NCBI GenBank assembly: GCA_009830035.1
Contig: SZZY01000003.1
Location: 1-64,000, forward strand
Source of the DNA: Pantoea sp. Eser
Lineage (GTDB): Bacteria > Pseudomonadota > Gammaproteobacteria > Enterobacterales > Enterobacteriaceae
Length of the DNA: 64,000 nt
Reading direction: 5' to 3'
Below the pieces are notes generated by a model. The model was not told the DNA's origin. It made no database searches and worked only from the letters and a program-made list of their open reading frames with translations. This document shows positions 19,629-31,191 of the stretch, in pieces. Position 1 is the stretch's first letter. Every line of letters begins with the position of its first letter. The position numbers and the translations under genes are program-made.

Positions 19629-19984
19629 TGTGGCCCCTCAATGTCGGCCAGCGTCTGGCGGAACAGGGTGGTCATCTGGTCGATCTGCTGCGGTTGCAGT
19701 TCGCTATCCAGCGCCAGGCGACGGGCAAACACCTCTTCCACTTTCAGCTCGCTCTGGGTTTCGTTGTCGAGTCGCGCCAGGCTGTGCTGACGCTGCTCGC
19801 GGCTGCGGCGCAACAGCAACACTTCCACCGGCAGTTCCGCAGTCAGGGTTTCCACCTGTAGCTGCAGGTCGCTGAGGTACTCCTGTGTGGTGACTTCGAT
19901 ATCCAGCCAGGTCGATTTTTCCTGCTGCACGCCGCTGAAATTGTTGAGCTGCTGCGCTTCCTGCAAAGCGTTGCCGGTGATGCA
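19625..19984 (-). pseudogene. sbcD: sbcD 3' fragment
   Basis: The frame ending with TGA at 19625-19627 overlaps the sbcC start by four bases (ATGA), the normal sbcDC coupling. It matches only the C-terminal ~115 residues of SbcD: LDIEVTTQEYLSDLQLQVETL, ELPVEVLLLRRSREQR and ELKVEEVFARRLALDSEL. All phosphoesterase motifs of the N-terminal two thirds are missing. Beyond about 19984 the sequence is a metE-like fragment on the other strand, so the 5' part of sbcD was removed by a rearrangement. The nuclease subunit cannot be made. Confidence 0.9.
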
Positions 19985-20366
19985 ATGCCAAAAATGACCA
20001 TTCCCAGCCCCAGCGTGCTGCACTTCCGTGGCGGGCGCAAAGTGATCGACGCTGAGGTCTATCCGGATCTGGCTGATTACTTTGACGACCTGGCACAGAC
20101 CTATTAAAGACGTCATATAAGGCGTTTTACGCCGCCGGCTGCCGCTATCTGCAGCTGGCCTGATCACCACTAAATCCGGTGAGCTGGAAGATCCGGCGCA
20201 GGTGAAAGCCCGACTGCAGGAAGCGGCGCAATATGTCAGCCTCGATCAGATCTGTCTCAGCCCGCAGTGCGGCTTTGCCTCTACCGAAGAAGGCAACAGC
20301 CTGAGCGAAGAGCAGCAGTGGCAGAAGATCCGCCTGGTGGTGGATATCGCAAAACAGGTGTGGTAA
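19985..20366 (+). pseudogene. cobalamin-independent methionine synthase-like (MetE C-terminal type) fragment
   Basis: The frame starting at about 19985 encodes TIPSPSVLHFRGGRKVIDA and VYPDLADYFDDLAQTY, then a TAA. In a shifted frame KAFYAAGCRYLQL follows, and after a deletion of roughly 100 codons TTKSGELEDPAQVKARLQEA, LDQICLSPQCGFASTEEGN and the end VVDIAKQVW with TAA 20364-20366. These are conserved parts of the YxjG/MetE-C family, including the zinc-ligand Cys of LSPQCGFAS. The gene lacks its N-terminus and catalytic middle. It stands where phoB and phoR lie in E. coli, between sbcD and brnQ. Confidence 0.85.
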
Positions 20367-20386
20367 TGCTGTAAACTTGTGCAAAC

Positions 20387-20409
20387 AGGCGCGTAAAACG
20401 CGCCTTTTG
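20387..20409 (+). terminator. rho-independent terminator after metE-like fragment
   Basis: AGGCGCG-TAAAA-CGCGCCT stem-loop followed by TTTTG, 21 bases after the stop of the metE-like fragment. Confidence 0.8.
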
Positions 20410-20757
20410 TGCATTTGTCAGCGGCGTTATGCGGGGAATTCTCGCGCTCTGTTTATTATTTAGGCACATCATCTTGTGTGCCTGGGTTAAAAATTAACGC
20501 TATCCACTGGCTGTGGCGTAAATAACGGGATAACCTTCTGGTTTTCCGATCCCGTATTGCCTTTCCCCGCCATAAACGTTTTACTTAGCCCCGTTGTCGA
20601 ACCATCCCTCCGTGAACAGAAAAAAAGCAGCTTAAATCACCTGCGCTTCACCTCACGATGAGCATAATGCGCTGACATTGGCTGGCTGATCGTGGTTTTA
20701 ACGCAGCGAGGGGACAACACAAACCCAACTTCCAACGCAACATCAGTGACAGGCCTT
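20410..20757 (+). other. brnQ upstream region
   Basis: About 350 bases without a gene. An imperfectly spaced inverted repeat AGGCACA (20462-20468) / TGTGCCT (20477-20483) is the only clear structure. phoB and phoR, expected just left of brnQ, are not present. The brnQ promoter must lie here but no strong -35/-10 pair was identified. Confidence 0.4.
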
Positions 20758-22077
20758 ATGACAAATCGTTTAACCTCGAAAGACATTCTCGCGCTGGGCT
20801 TCATGACATTTGCCCTGTTCGTTGGCGCGGGCAACGTCATTTTCCCGCCGATGGTAGGCATTCAGTCTGGCGAACACGTCTGGACCGCCGCTATTGGCTT
20901 TCTGATCACTGCCGTGGGTCTGCCGGTGATGACCGTGGTGGCGCTGGCGCGCGTCGGCGGCGGCGTAGATGCGCTCAGTACCCCAATCGGCAAGGTTGCC
21001 GGTCTGGTGCTGGCCACCGTCTGCTACTTGGCGGTCGGGCCACTCTTCGCGACGCCGCGAACGGCCACCGTCTCCTTTGAGATGGGAATCGCCCCGCTGA
21101 CCGGTGATGGCGCGATGCCGCTGTTTATCTACAGTCTGGTCTACTTCGCGCTGGTGATTAGCGTGTCGCTCTATCCGGGCAAACTGCTCGATACCGTCGG
21201 CCATTTCCTTGCGCCGTTAAAAGTTGTGGCGCTGACCGTACTGGGCATTGCTGCGCTGGTGTGGCCGGCGGGCGGCACCATTCCGGCGACGGAAGAGTAT
21301 CAGCGCGCGGCATTCTCCAGCGGTTTTGTGAATGGCTACCTGACCATGGACACGCTGGGCGCACTGGTGTTTGGCATCGTGATCGTTAACGCCGCCCGTT
21401 CACGCGGCGTCGATAATGCCGCGCTGTTGACGCGCTACACCGTTCTGGCAGGCCTGATTGCCGGCGTGGGCCTGACGCTGGTCTACCTGTGCCTGTTTAA
21501 ACTGGGATCCGGCAGCGGCGCGCTGGTCGATCAGAATGCGAACGGCGCAGCGATTCTGCATGCTTACGTGCAGCAAACCTTTGGCGGCATGGGCAGCTTC
21601 TTCCTGGCGGCGCTGATCTTCGTTGCCTGTATGGTAACGGCGGTCGGTCTGACCTGCGCCTGTGCGGAATTTTTTGCGCAATACCTGCTTTTGTCGTATA
21701 AAACGCTGGTGTTTATCCTCGGTCTGTTCTCGATGGTGGTGTCAAACCTCGGCCTGAGCCACCTGATTCAGATCTCCATCCCGGTCCTGACGGCGATTTA
21801 TCCGCCTTGTATCGTGCTGGTGGTACTAAGCTTCACCCTGAACTGGTGGAACAAGAGCAGCCGGATTATTGCGCCAGTGATGCTGATTAGCCTGCTGTTC
21901 GGCATTGTTGATGCGATTAAAACGACCGGGTTTAAAGCGTTGCTGCCTGCATTCAGCCAGCACCTGCCGCTGGCCGATCAGGGACTTGCCTGGTTGCCGC
22001 CATCGCTGGTGATGCTGCTGATTGCCGCCGTGGTGGATCGGGTTAAAGGACGCGAACAGGTTTCCGTTCACTCGTAG
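20758..22077 (+). CDS. brnQ: branched-chain amino acid:cation symporter BrnQ
   Basis: BrnQ imports leucine, isoleucine and valine with a cation through the inner membrane. The 439-residue product has the same length as E. coli BrnQ and 12 predicted hydrophobic segments. Highly conserved blocks include [89 protein letters not shown] and [23 protein letters not shown] 20758 matches the family start ([10 protein letters not shown]); an in-frame GTG at 20692 would add 22 unlikely residues. The gene is intact between two decayed neighbours and is followed by a strong terminator. Confidence 0.95.
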   Translation: MTNRLTSKDILALGFMTFALFVGAGNVIFPPMVGIQSGEHVWTAAIGFLITAVGLPVMTVVALARVGGGVDALSTPIGKVAGLVLATVCYLAVGPLFATPRTATVSFEMGIAPLTGDGAMPLFIYSLVYFALVISVSLYPGKLLDTVGHFLAPLKVVALTVLGIAALVWPAGGTIPATEEYQRAAFSSGFVNGYLTMDTLGALVFGIVIVNAARSRGVDNAALLTRYTVLAGLIAGVGLTLVYLCLFKLGSGSGALVDQNANGAAILHAYVQQTFGGMGSFFLAALIFVACMVTAVGLTCACAEFFAQYLLLSYKTLVFILGLFSMVVSNLGLSHLIQISIPVLTAIYPPCIVLVVLSFTLNWWNKSSRIIAPVMLISLLFGIVDAIKTTGFKALLPAFSQHLPLADQGLAWLPPSLVMLLIAAVVDRVKGREQVSVHS

Positions 22078-22097
22078 CAGATGGCACTGATTTTTTT

Positions 22098-22123
22098 AAC
22101 CACGGGTTTGCCCGTGGTTTTTT
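22098..22123 (+). terminator. rho-independent terminator after brnQ
   Basis: AACCACGGG-TTTG-CCCGTGGTT stem followed by TTTT, 20 bases after the brnQ stop. Confidence 0.9.
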
Positions 22124-22145
22124 CGTTTCACAGGTACAGGTTGTT

Positions 22146-23223
22146 ATGCAAGAAACCAACAAGCTCAAACGCGGACTGAGCACGCGCCACATCCGCTTTA
22201 TGGCGCTGGGATCGGCGATTGGCACCGGGCTATTTTACGGTTCCGCCGATGCGATCAAAATGGCCGGACCCAGCGTGCTGCTCGCCTAGATCATCATGCG
22301 CGCGCTGGGCGAGATGTCAGTCAACAATCCCCAGGCCAGCTCTTTCTTCAAAGTCGCCACTATCATTGTGATGAATCTTGCCGGTTTCGGCATTATTATC
22401 TAGGGCAACGGCGGCCATAACCTCTGGACCAACGGCGGCTTCTTTGCCCACGGCGTGGTCGGAATACTGCTGTCGCTGCAGATTGTGATGTTCGCCTACG
22501 GCGGTATCGAAACCATCGGTATCACCGCCGGTGGAAGCGAAGGAGCCGGAGAAGTCGATTCCGCGCGCCCATTAACTCGGTCCCGTGGCGTATTCTGGTG
22601 TTTTATGTTGGCACGCTGTTTGTGATTATGTCGATCTATCCGTGGAACCAAGTGGGAACCTCTGGCAGTCCGTTTGTGCTGACCTTCCAGCATCTGGGCA
22701 TGGCGGCGGCCGCCTCAATTCTTAATTTTGTGGTCCTCACCGCCTCACTGTCAGCGACCAACAGCGACGTGTTTGGCGTTGGCCGCATGCTGCACGGCAT
22801 GGCCCAGCAGGGACATGCGCCGAAGATATTTATGAAGGTTTCTTCACGCGGCATTCCGTGGGTGACGGTGGTGGTGATGATGTTCGCCATGTTGATTGCG
22901 GTCTATCTCAACTACCTGATGCCGGAAAAAGTGTTCCTGGTGATCGCCTCGCTGGCGACCTTTGCGACGGTCTGGGTGTGGATCATGATCCTGCTGTCGC
23001 AGATTGCCTTCCGCCGCAAAATCGGCAAGCAGGCCAGGCTGCCAGCGAGCTGAAGTTCGCGCTGCCAGGCGGCAGCTGGACCGCGGGTGTCGGTGTCGCA
23101 TTCCTCTGCTTCATCATTGCGCTGATTGGCTATTTCCCGGATACCCGGGTGTCGCTCTATGTCGGCGTGGTGTGGATAGTGGTGCTGCTGCTGGGTTATA
23201 AGCTGGTACGTAAACCGCACTGA
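22146..23223 (+). pseudogene. proY: proY amino acid permease, stops and deletions
   Basis: ProY is a cryptic proline/histidine-type APC permease. From ATG 22146 the frame matches E. coli ProY ([42 protein letters not shown]) up to TAG at about 22287. After this the segment YIIGGIAAY is missing and IIMRALGEMSVNNPQASSF joins directly to FFKVATIIVM, skipping about 75 residues. A second TAG at about 22401 replaces the W of GFGIIIWG. A frameshift near 22540 disrupts GEAKEPEKS, then [20 protein letters not shown] to AFRRKIGK is open. A last frameshift near 23035 precedes [10 protein letters not shown] and the end at 23223. Confidence 0.92.
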
Positions 23224-23229
23224 TCCACG

Positions 23230-23256
23230 ACAGCTCCCCTCTGGCGGGGGAGCTGT
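23230..23256 (+). terminator. hairpin after proY
   Basis: ACAGCTCCCC and GGGGAGCTGT pair over 10 bp around a 7-base loop, just after the proY stop. The T tract is weak. Confidence 0.65.
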
Positions 23257-23719
23257 TGCTATTCGCCATCACTTCCGTTGCTGGCCGTTTCTCTTCTCCC
23301 GACTGACCTCTCTGACGCTGCTCCGGCTATTAATCTCAGCCACAACCCCGTGCTGAAATAATCTTTGCGGATGCCGCCTTCTGGCGACGGAATAACACGT
23401 CTGCGTATGCGGTTAATTATCTGCGGCGAAAGGGGCTTTCAGGGAAACATCGGCTTTAAGCGCGTCAGGGCGGCTGTGGCTGGGCGGAGAGAGCAGCAAA
23501 TAAATAAAAAACGGCGAAACCAGTCGCCGAAATATTCAAGAGAATCATAGAAATAAAAAGGGATGATTGACCCGGTAATTGTAAAACAAAATTAGCGCCG
23601 CTGATAGCCGGGTTATTTAAATAAGAAAAGTACCAGGCGACATCAATAAAACTAATTAAGCCTGATAAAGCATATTTATGCCGCGCAGCGTGCGCGGCAT
23701 AAATTTGATTAGCGGCGAT
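23257..23719. other. gene-free spacer between proY and phosphatase remnants
   Basis: About 460 bases with no recognisable coding similarity. The right part (about 23500-23690) is A+T-rich compared with the surroundings. malZ, which follows proY in E. coli, is absent. No repeat, RNA or promoter could be supported. Confidence 0.4.
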
Positions 23720-24982
23720 TCAGGGCAGCCGGATGGAAACCGGCTGCGTGGCGCGGGTGTCCAGCAGTTTTGCCAGCCGGTCAGGGTCGATTGATAAGGA
23801 CACAGCAGCCCGACGTCGGTTATTCTGCAGTCTGGCTGATGCCACTCCTGACGCAATAAATCCTGCGCGTCATCAATCGGCTGTAGCTGGCGCAGGCCAT
23901 CAAGGCTCTGTGCCTGGAAGTAGAGCCGCAAAAAACGCTCGCCGCTCTGGCTGTCACGCCAGCGCTCCAGCACCAGACTGCTGCCTGGCGGAATATTGCC
24001 GCGCGCATAGCCCGGCAGCTGCCAGTCAAACCCCATCAGGGTGCGCACCATAGCAATATTGGTGTCATGCGCCACCAGGATCAGCCAGCGGGCAGTGGAG
24101 GTGTTGCTGGCGATTTCGGTCAGCATCGCCTGCAGTAAGATCGATCTCCGTCGCTGCGCCTGATACAGCACATCATTACTCAAGTCGTAATTAGCGGTCA
24201 TCAACGGCAGCAGGCGGGTAATTTGCGCCGCGGTGGTGATATGCCCCCACGCCAGCTGATCGACGGGCAGATTTTCGCTGTAACCCAGCCGCAGGGTCTC
24301 AACCATACTGGCCATCACGCTCAGTCCTTCGACGTAGGTGTGGCCGCTGCGGGTCTGTTTGAATTGCCATGGACGATCGAAGAAATCACATTCCGCAGTG
24401 GGCGGGCAAACCGCGGCTTTAAGCTGCTGAATGGCTGGTTGCAGTTGCTGCTGCAACTGCGTCAGATCGCCCGCTTTCTGCTGCTTGGCCACCAGCTCCC
24501 GCTGCGGATCGGTTTGTGCAAACGCCAGCCTATCACTCTGAAACAGCGGATCAACCTCACCGGTCACCTGATGGATCGGCACGCCACAGCCCGGAAACGC
24601 ACCGTCGGCGATCGCCTGGGCGGTGGCTCGGGTGCGCTGGAGCGGACTGGCGCGCAGATAGACGTCGTCTGCCGTCGGGCAGCTAGGGCAGTAAACCGAG
24701 CTGGCGATAATGGTCGTCCTGCCAGCGTCCCTTGTTGACCACTGCGCTGTAGCCGTGACCGGTCAGCTCGCCATCCGCCGTGGTCCACACCGTCCACGGC
24801 TGCTGGCTGGCGGCTTCGATCTCTTTACGGTTACCTGGCGTCGGTGGCCGCACGCCGTGCCGGCTCAGTTCGACCACTTTTTCCAGCTGATAGTGGGGCG
24901 GCGGGGCCGCCTGCAATGGCAGGCTCAGCAGCCAGAGCGCACTCAGGGTTAATGCGCATTGGTACCACCGGTTAGCGCGCAT
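23720..24982 (-). pseudogene. phytase-like histidine acid phosphatase, two frameshifts
   Basis: Reading leftwards from ATG 24982: a signal peptide (to about residue 25), then the catalytic histidine motif VVELSRHGVRPPTPGNR (RHGxRxP). The frame breaks at about 24685 after GLLP. One base restored gives SCPTADDVYLRASPLQRTRATAQ and the central domain DPLFQSDRLAF, VETLRLGYSENLP, with the second catalytic motif VAHDTNIAMV (HD). At about 23790 another shift disrupts the end, whose correct frame is DRLAKLLDTRATQPVSIRLP with TGA at 23720-23722. Family members are periplasmic phytases or glucose-1-phosphatases of about 430 residues. The stop of the upstream phosphatase gene abuts this start, so the two formed one unit. 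Confidence 0.88.
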
Positions 24983-25796
24983 TTATTCGTCCAGCGCGCG
25001 ATTGCCGGTCAGCGCTTTTCTCTGTGGGTAGAGCGTGGCATTCGCCAGCAACACCGGATTACCCTTTTTCAGCCCGTCGTTACTGAGGTAATCGTTGGTA
25101 ACGCCGCCCGCTTCGCGCATCAGCGCGATACCCGACAGGCTATCCCACGGATGCATATGCGCTTCGTAGTAGCCGATTAACCGGCCCGCTGCCGCCCAAG
25201 CGCTGGTCAGTGCACCGGAACCAATGCGGATAAACATGCCGCCCTGTTGAGTCAGTCCGGCAATCAGGCGGGTAACGCTCTCGTCCGGGGTGCGGCTGGA
25301 GTGACTGATGCCGAGCAGGCCTTCATTGAGATGTTGCGCAGCGTGTACCTGCAACCGGGTCTCGTTGACCCACGCGCCCTAGCCCAGTCGGGCGTGGAAC
25401 AGCTCCTGATGATTGGGATCGCATACCACGCCAATCACCGGTTCACCGTCGCATACCACTGCCAGCGAGACGCACCAGTTAGGCAGGCCGTTGACGAAGC
25501 AGGCAGTGCCATCAATCGGATCGACGACCCAGATAAAGCTGGTGTTCCCCATTTCGCCGCCGCTCTCTTCACCGTAGACGGCATCGTCCGGGAAGCGCTC
25601 CTCAATCAACGTTTTGATTAATGCTTCGACGTTGCGATCGGCTTCGCTGACCACGTCCTGCAGATCCCTCTTGTGTTCCACCACCAGGTTTTGATGCTGC
25701 TGATACCACGAATAAGCCCGGCTGGCTTGCCGCACGGGCGATATCGCAGGCGTAACGGTAACGCGCGTTAATTTCAGAATGCGAAGCGGATGACAT
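24983..25796 (-). pseudogene. inositol monophosphatase family protein, frameshift and stop
   Basis: ATG 25796 starts MSSASHSEINARYRYACDIA; a two-base insertion at about 25727 shifts the frame. The next frame carries SWYQQHQNLVVEHK, the metal-binding GEESGG, and the signature WVVDPIDGTACFVNGLPNW (DPIDGT). TAG at about 25380 then interrupts the protein before GAWVNETRLQVHAAQHL, and the rest, including MHPWDSLSGIALMREAGG, runs to TAA at 24983-24985. These are all the Mg-binding motifs of the IMPase superfamily. The WDxxxG motif reads WDSLSG. Adjacent to the phytase-like gene with zero spacing, it may have completed dephosphorylation of inositol phosphates; that pathway link is inference. Confidence 0.88.
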
Positions 25797-26001
25797 CTTT
25801 CCCTCTTATGATTTTTTGCCATAGCGAACGGAAGGCGCGCCTGAACAGGCGGTATTACTGTGTGTTTTGCTTAACCATTGTTAAGAAAGGCTTCATTAAG
25901 CCGCAGATAAGACGCGATGGCAAGATGGGGAAGGGGCGGGCAGGCGGCTTTTTTGTGCGGAATTGGCTGGCATCTGCCAGCCAACAGAAGAGGATCGGGT
26001 T

Positions 26002-26578
26002 TTACAGCGTTCTGCCCGTCGCCTGCGCCATTAAACGCGGATAAAAAATGAAAAACAGGGCTTCAAGCTGCTGGTAGTGCTCTGTGAAGTCGTGATAAGA
26101 GTCGCGCAGTGCCGCCAGGTGCGGGCGGCGGCTGGCCATGCCGTGCAACACCCGCTCCAGCCGGGCGGGCTGGGCGTAGTGCTCAGACCATCGTTCGCGC
26201 CACATCAACGCGTTCAGTCGCTGAAATTCCTCCGGCGTCGCCGCCAGCTGCGGCACAATTTCGCGCTCGGCGGCGGCAGAAAACTGCGTCAGCGTCAGAT
26301 CAGAGGTGAAGTGTGACCAGTGACGGGCCAGAAAATGGTCCCAGATGACATCAAGGGTAATCGGGGCCACGCGGTAGGTTTCCGGACGGAACAGCTGACG
26401 AGCGCGACGGACTTCCGGCAACGCATCGGTCATGACGTCGAGCCGGCGATGCATCAGAATGCCGTCAGCCACCGGCGTGGGCCAGTGCTGGTGCGGGTTA
26501 CCGCGCATCAGCCATTAAATTGCCGAGTAGCAAGCTGTCAGCCAGTTGGGCCAGATGGAGATGAGCAAGAAAGTTCAT
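26002..26578 (-). pseudogene. acpH: acpH (yajB) ACP phosphodiesterase, frameshifted
   Basis: AcpH removes the phosphopantetheine arm from acyl carrier protein. The start [20 protein letters not shown] matches E. coli AcpH. After LMAD about five bases are missing (normal ADFVRGNP), producing a TAA near 26506. The next frame has RGNPHQHWP, GILMHRRLDVMTDALPEVR, RVAPITLDVIWDHFLARHW, GMASRRPHLAALRDSYHDF and FYPRLMAQA, ending at 26002. The HD-domain-like residues are therefore separated from the N-terminus. The gene is divergent from queA as in E. coli. Confidence 0.9.
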
Positions 26579-26681
26579 GGCTCATTATAGGCTGAACTGC
26601 CTTTGCGCAGCCAGTTGTTCAGAATTGGTCGTTTTTCCGCTAAACTGTGCCGCCTGTTTTTGCCTGAGAAAGAACTCTTTC

Positions 26682-27752
26682 ATGCGTGTCGCCGATTTTG
26701 CTTTTGAATTGCCCGAATCCCTGATTGCCCACTATCCTCAGGCGCAGCGCAGCGGCTGTCGTCTGCTGTCGCTCGAGGGTCCCAGCGGCGCACTGACGCA
26801 CGGTGTATTCACCGACGTGCTGGATAAGCTCAATCCAGGCGATCTGCTGGTGTTCAACAACACCTGTGTGATCCCGGCGCGCGTCTATGGCCGTAAAGCC
26901 AGCGGCGGCAAAATCGAAATGCTGGTGGAGCGGATGCTCGACGACAAGCGCGTGCTGGCCCATGTGCGCGCCTCAAAAGCACCCAAGCCGGGCGCAGCCC
27001 TGTTGCTGGGTGAATATGAGAGCGTTAAAGCGACGATGGTGGCGCGCCACGACGCCCTGTTCGAGATCGCCTTTGACGATGACCGGGCGGTGCTCGACAT
27101 CCTGAACAGCGTCGGCCATATGCCGCTGCCACCGTATATCGATCGCCCTTATGAAGAGGCCGACCGCGAACTTTATCAGACCGTTTACAGCGCCCGTCCG
27201 GGTGCCGTCGCGGCGCCTACCGCCGGATTGCACTTCGATGAGCCGCTGTTGCAGGCGCTGAAAGAGAAGGGCGTCGAGATGGCATTCGTCACGCTGCATG
27301 TTGGAGCGGGAACCTTCCAGCCGGTGCGCGTCGACAACATCGAAGAGCATCACATGCACGCCGAATACGCGCAAGTGCCGCAGGAGGTCGTGGATGCGGT
27401 GCTGGCCTGTAAAGCGCGCGGCAACAAGGTGGTCGCGGTCGGCACCACCTCGGTACGCTCGCTGGAGAGCGCGGCCAAAGCGAGTCAGGATGCGCTGATT
27501 GCGCCGTTCTTCGACGATACCCAGATTTTTATCTATCCGGGCTACCACTATCAGGTGATCGATGCGCTGATCACTAATTTCCACCTGCCCGAATCGACCC
27601 TGATTATGCTGGTCTCGGCGTTTGCCGGTTACCAGCACACCATGGCGGCCTACCGCGCTGCCGTGGCTGAGCAATATCGTTTCTTCAGTTATGGTGACGC
27701 GATGTTTATCAGCAAAAATCCGCAGGCGCCGGTGGAAAAAATTGGCGACTGA
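26682..27752 (+). CDS. queA: S-adenosylmethionine:tRNA ribosyltransferase-isomerase
   Basis: QueA transfers the ribosyl part of S-adenosylmethionine to the 7-aminomethyl-7-deazaguanine at tRNA position 34, giving epoxyqueuosine. 356 residues, as in E. coli. Conserved blocks are [62 protein letters not shown]-like [13 protein letters not shown] and [11 protein letters not shown] chose ATG 26682 by family length; the frame is open upstream to 26577. It forms an operon with tgt, yajC, secD and secF and is intact. Confidence 0.96.
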   Translation: MRVADFAFELPESLIAHYPQAQRSGCRLLSLEGPSGALTHGVFTDVLDKLNPGDLLVFNNTCVIPARVYGRKASGGKIEMLVERMLDDKRVLAHVRASKAPKPGAALLLGEYESVKATMVARHDALFEIAFDDDRAVLDILNSVGHMPLPPYIDRPYEEADRELYQTVYSARPGAVAAPTAGLHFDEPLLQALKEKGVEMAFVTLHVGAGTFQPVRVDNIEEHHMHAEYAQVPQEVVDAVLACKARGNKVVAVGTTSVRSLESAAKASQDALIAPFFDDTQIFIYPGYHYQVIDALITNFHLPESTLIMLVSAFAGYQHTMAAYRAAVAEQYRFFSYGDAMFISKNPQAPVEKIGD

Positions 27753-27797
27753 TTTATTAACCCACGACCTTACGCGCTTAACGGCGCAGGGTTGTAG

Positions 27798-28975
<1,178 letters not shown>

Positions 28976-28976
<1 letters not shown>

Positions 28977-29308
28977 TGAGCTTTTTCATTTCTGACGCCG
29001 TGGCCGCAGCAGGCGCACCGTCGCAGGGAAGTCCGTATTCTCCGGTGATCATGCTGGTGGTGTTTGGTCTGATTTTCTATTTCATGATCCTGCGTCCGCA
29101 GCAGAAACGTGCGAAAGAGCACAAGGAGCTGATGGATTCTATCTCAAAGGGCGATGAAGTGCTGACCAGCGGTGGCCTGGTAGGTCGCGTAACAAAAGTG
29201 TCTGACACTGGCTACGTTTCTATCGCGCTGAACGAGACCAATGAAGTGGTCATTAAACGTGATTTCGTCGCTGCCGTCCTGCCGAAAGGTACTATGAAGG
29301 GGCTGTAA
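28976..29308 (+). CDS. yajC: Sec translocon accessory subunit YajC
   Basis: 110 residues with one membrane helix (about residues 18-37, [20 protein letters not shown]) followed by a conserved cytosolic tail ([56 protein letters not shown]). YajC associates with SecDF and YidC in the inner membrane. It starts on the last base of tgt and is followed 25 bases later by secD. Confidence 0.96.
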
Positions 29309-29333
29309 TTCTATCTTCCCTAAGGGAACTGCC

Positions 29334-31181
29334 GTGTTAAATCGTTATCCTTTGTGGAAGTATGTGATGCTGGTCGTCGTGATTCTCGTCGGCCTGCTGT
29401 ATGCGATTCCTAACCTATATGGTGAGGATCCGGCCGTTCAAATCACTGGCGCGCGCGGAAGCGCCGCCAGTGAGCAGACGTTAGATCACATTCAGTTCGC
29501 ATTAAAACAAGACAATATCCAGAGCAAATCCGTTGCGCTGGAAAATGGCGCCATTACCGCGCGTTTCGCTAACACCGATGTGCAGTTACGCGCCCGTGAA
29601 GCGATCATGAAAGCGCTGGGCGAAGACTACGTTGTGGCGCTAAACCTGGCACCGGCCACGCCACGCTGGCTGACGATGCTGTCAGCGGAACCGATGAAAC
29701 TCGGTCTCGATCTGCGTGGCGGCGTGCACTTCTTGATGGAAGTGGACATGGACACCGCCTTAGGCAAGCTGCAGGAGCAGAATGCCGATACGCTGCGTAG
29801 CGATCTGCGCACCAAAAATATTCCTTATACCAACGTCAACAAAATCGCCAACTACGGGGTGGAAATTCGTTTCCGTGACGCCGCCAGCCGCGATGCTGCT
29901 GTCTCTTGGCTGACCTCCCGTCATCAGGAGCTGGTGATCAACAGCAGCGGTAACGATGCGCTGCGCGCCACCATGAGCGAAGCGCGCCTGAGCGAAGCGC
30001 GTGAGTATGCGGTTCAGCAGAACATTACTATTCTGCGTAACCGTGTGAACCAGCTGGGCGTGGCCGAACCGCTGGTACAGCGTCAGGGTTCCGATCGCAT
30101 TGTGGTTGAGCTGCCAGGGATTCAGGACACTGCACGCGCCAAAGAGATTCTGGGTGCGACCGCGACACTGGAATTCCGTCTGGTGAATACCAGCGTAGAT
30201 CCTACCGCGGCGGCCAGTGGCCGGGTGCCGGGTGACTCTGAAGTCAAAGGTATGCGTGACGGCCAGCCGGTGGTGCTCTACAAGCGGGTGATCCTGACCG
30301 GTGACCACATCACCGACTCGACCTCCAGCATGGATGAGTACAACCAGCCACAGGTGAACATTTCACTGGATGGCGCGGGCGGTAACATCATGTCGAACTT
30401 CACCAAAGACAACATCGGTAAGCCGATGGCGACCCTGTTTGTGGAGTACAAAGACAGCGGCAAGAAAGATGCCAATGGCCGTTCAATTCTGGTGAAACAG
30501 GAAGAGGTGATTAACGTCGCCAACATCCAGTCTCGTCTGGGGAACAGCTTCCGCATCACCGGTATCAATAACCCGAACGGAGCGCGTCAGCTGTCGCTGC
30601 TGCTGCGTGCCGGTGCGTTGATTGCGCCTATCCAGATTGTGGAAGAGCGTACTATCGGTCCGACCATGGGTCAGCAGAACATTACTCAGGGTCTGGAAGC
30701 CTGCCTGTGGGGCCTGCTTGCATCGATCCTGTTTATGGTGGTGTTTTACAAGAAGTTTGGTCTGATTGCGACCAGTGCGCTGCTGGTGAACCTGGTGCTG
30801 ATCGTCGGCGTCATGTCACTGCTGCCTGGTGCGACCTTGACCATGCCGGGTATTGCCGGTATTGTGTTAACGCTGGCGGTAGCAGTCGATGCTAACGTAT
30901 TGATTAACGAACGTATTAAAGAAGAGCTGCGTAACGGGCGCTCGGTTCAGCAGGCAATTCATGAGGGCTATAAAGGCGCCTTCTCCAGTATTGTCGATGC
31001 GAACGTAACCACCCTGATCAAAGTCATCATTCTTTATGCGGTCGGCACCGGTTCGATCAAAGGCTTTGCGATTACCACCGCAATTGGTATCGCGACCTCA
31101 ATGTTCACCGCGATCGTCGGTACCCGTGCCATTGTTAACCTGGTTCACGGTGGCAAACGCATCAACAAGCTGTCTATCTGA
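29334..31181 (+). CDS. secD: protein translocase subunit SecD
   Basis: SecD, with SecF, uses the proton gradient to pull exported proteins into the periplasm. 615 residues, as in E. coli. One N-terminal helix (about residues 8-27) is followed by a large periplasmic domain holding the signature [16 protein letters not shown], then five helices from about residue 450 with VALVDANVLI-type [18 protein letters not shown] and the [21 protein letters not shown] block. Starts at GTG 29334 after AAGGGAA. Intact. Confidence 0.96.
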   Translation: MLNRYPLWKYVMLVVVILVGLLYAIPNLYGEDPAVQITGARGSAASEQTLDHIQFALKQDNIQSKSVALENGAITARFANTDVQLRAREAIMKALGEDYVVALNLAPATPRWLTMLSAEPMKLGLDLRGGVHFLMEVDMDTALGKLQEQNADTLRSDLRTKNIPYTNVNKIANYGVEIRFRDAASRDAAVSWLTSRHQELVINSSGNDALRATMSEARLSEAREYAVQQNITILRNRVNQLGVAEPLVQRQGSDRIVVELPGIQDTARAKEILGATATLEFRLVNTSVDPTAAASGRVPGDSEVKGMRDGQPVVLYKRVILTGDHITDSTSSMDEYNQPQVNISLDGAGGNIMSNFTKDNIGKPMATLFVEYKDSGKKDANGRSILVKQEEVINVANIQSRLGNSFRITGINNPNGARQLSLLLRAGALIAPIQIVEERTIGPTMGQQNITQGLEACLWGLLASILFMVVFYKKFGLIATSALLVNLVLIVGVMSLLPGATLTMPGIAGIVLTLAVAVDANVLINERIKEELRNGRSVQQAIHEGYKGAFSSIVDANVTTLIKVIILYAVGTGSIKGFAITTAIGIATSMFTAIVGTRAIVNLVHGGKRINKLSI

Positions 31182-31191
31182 GGAGTGCGTT

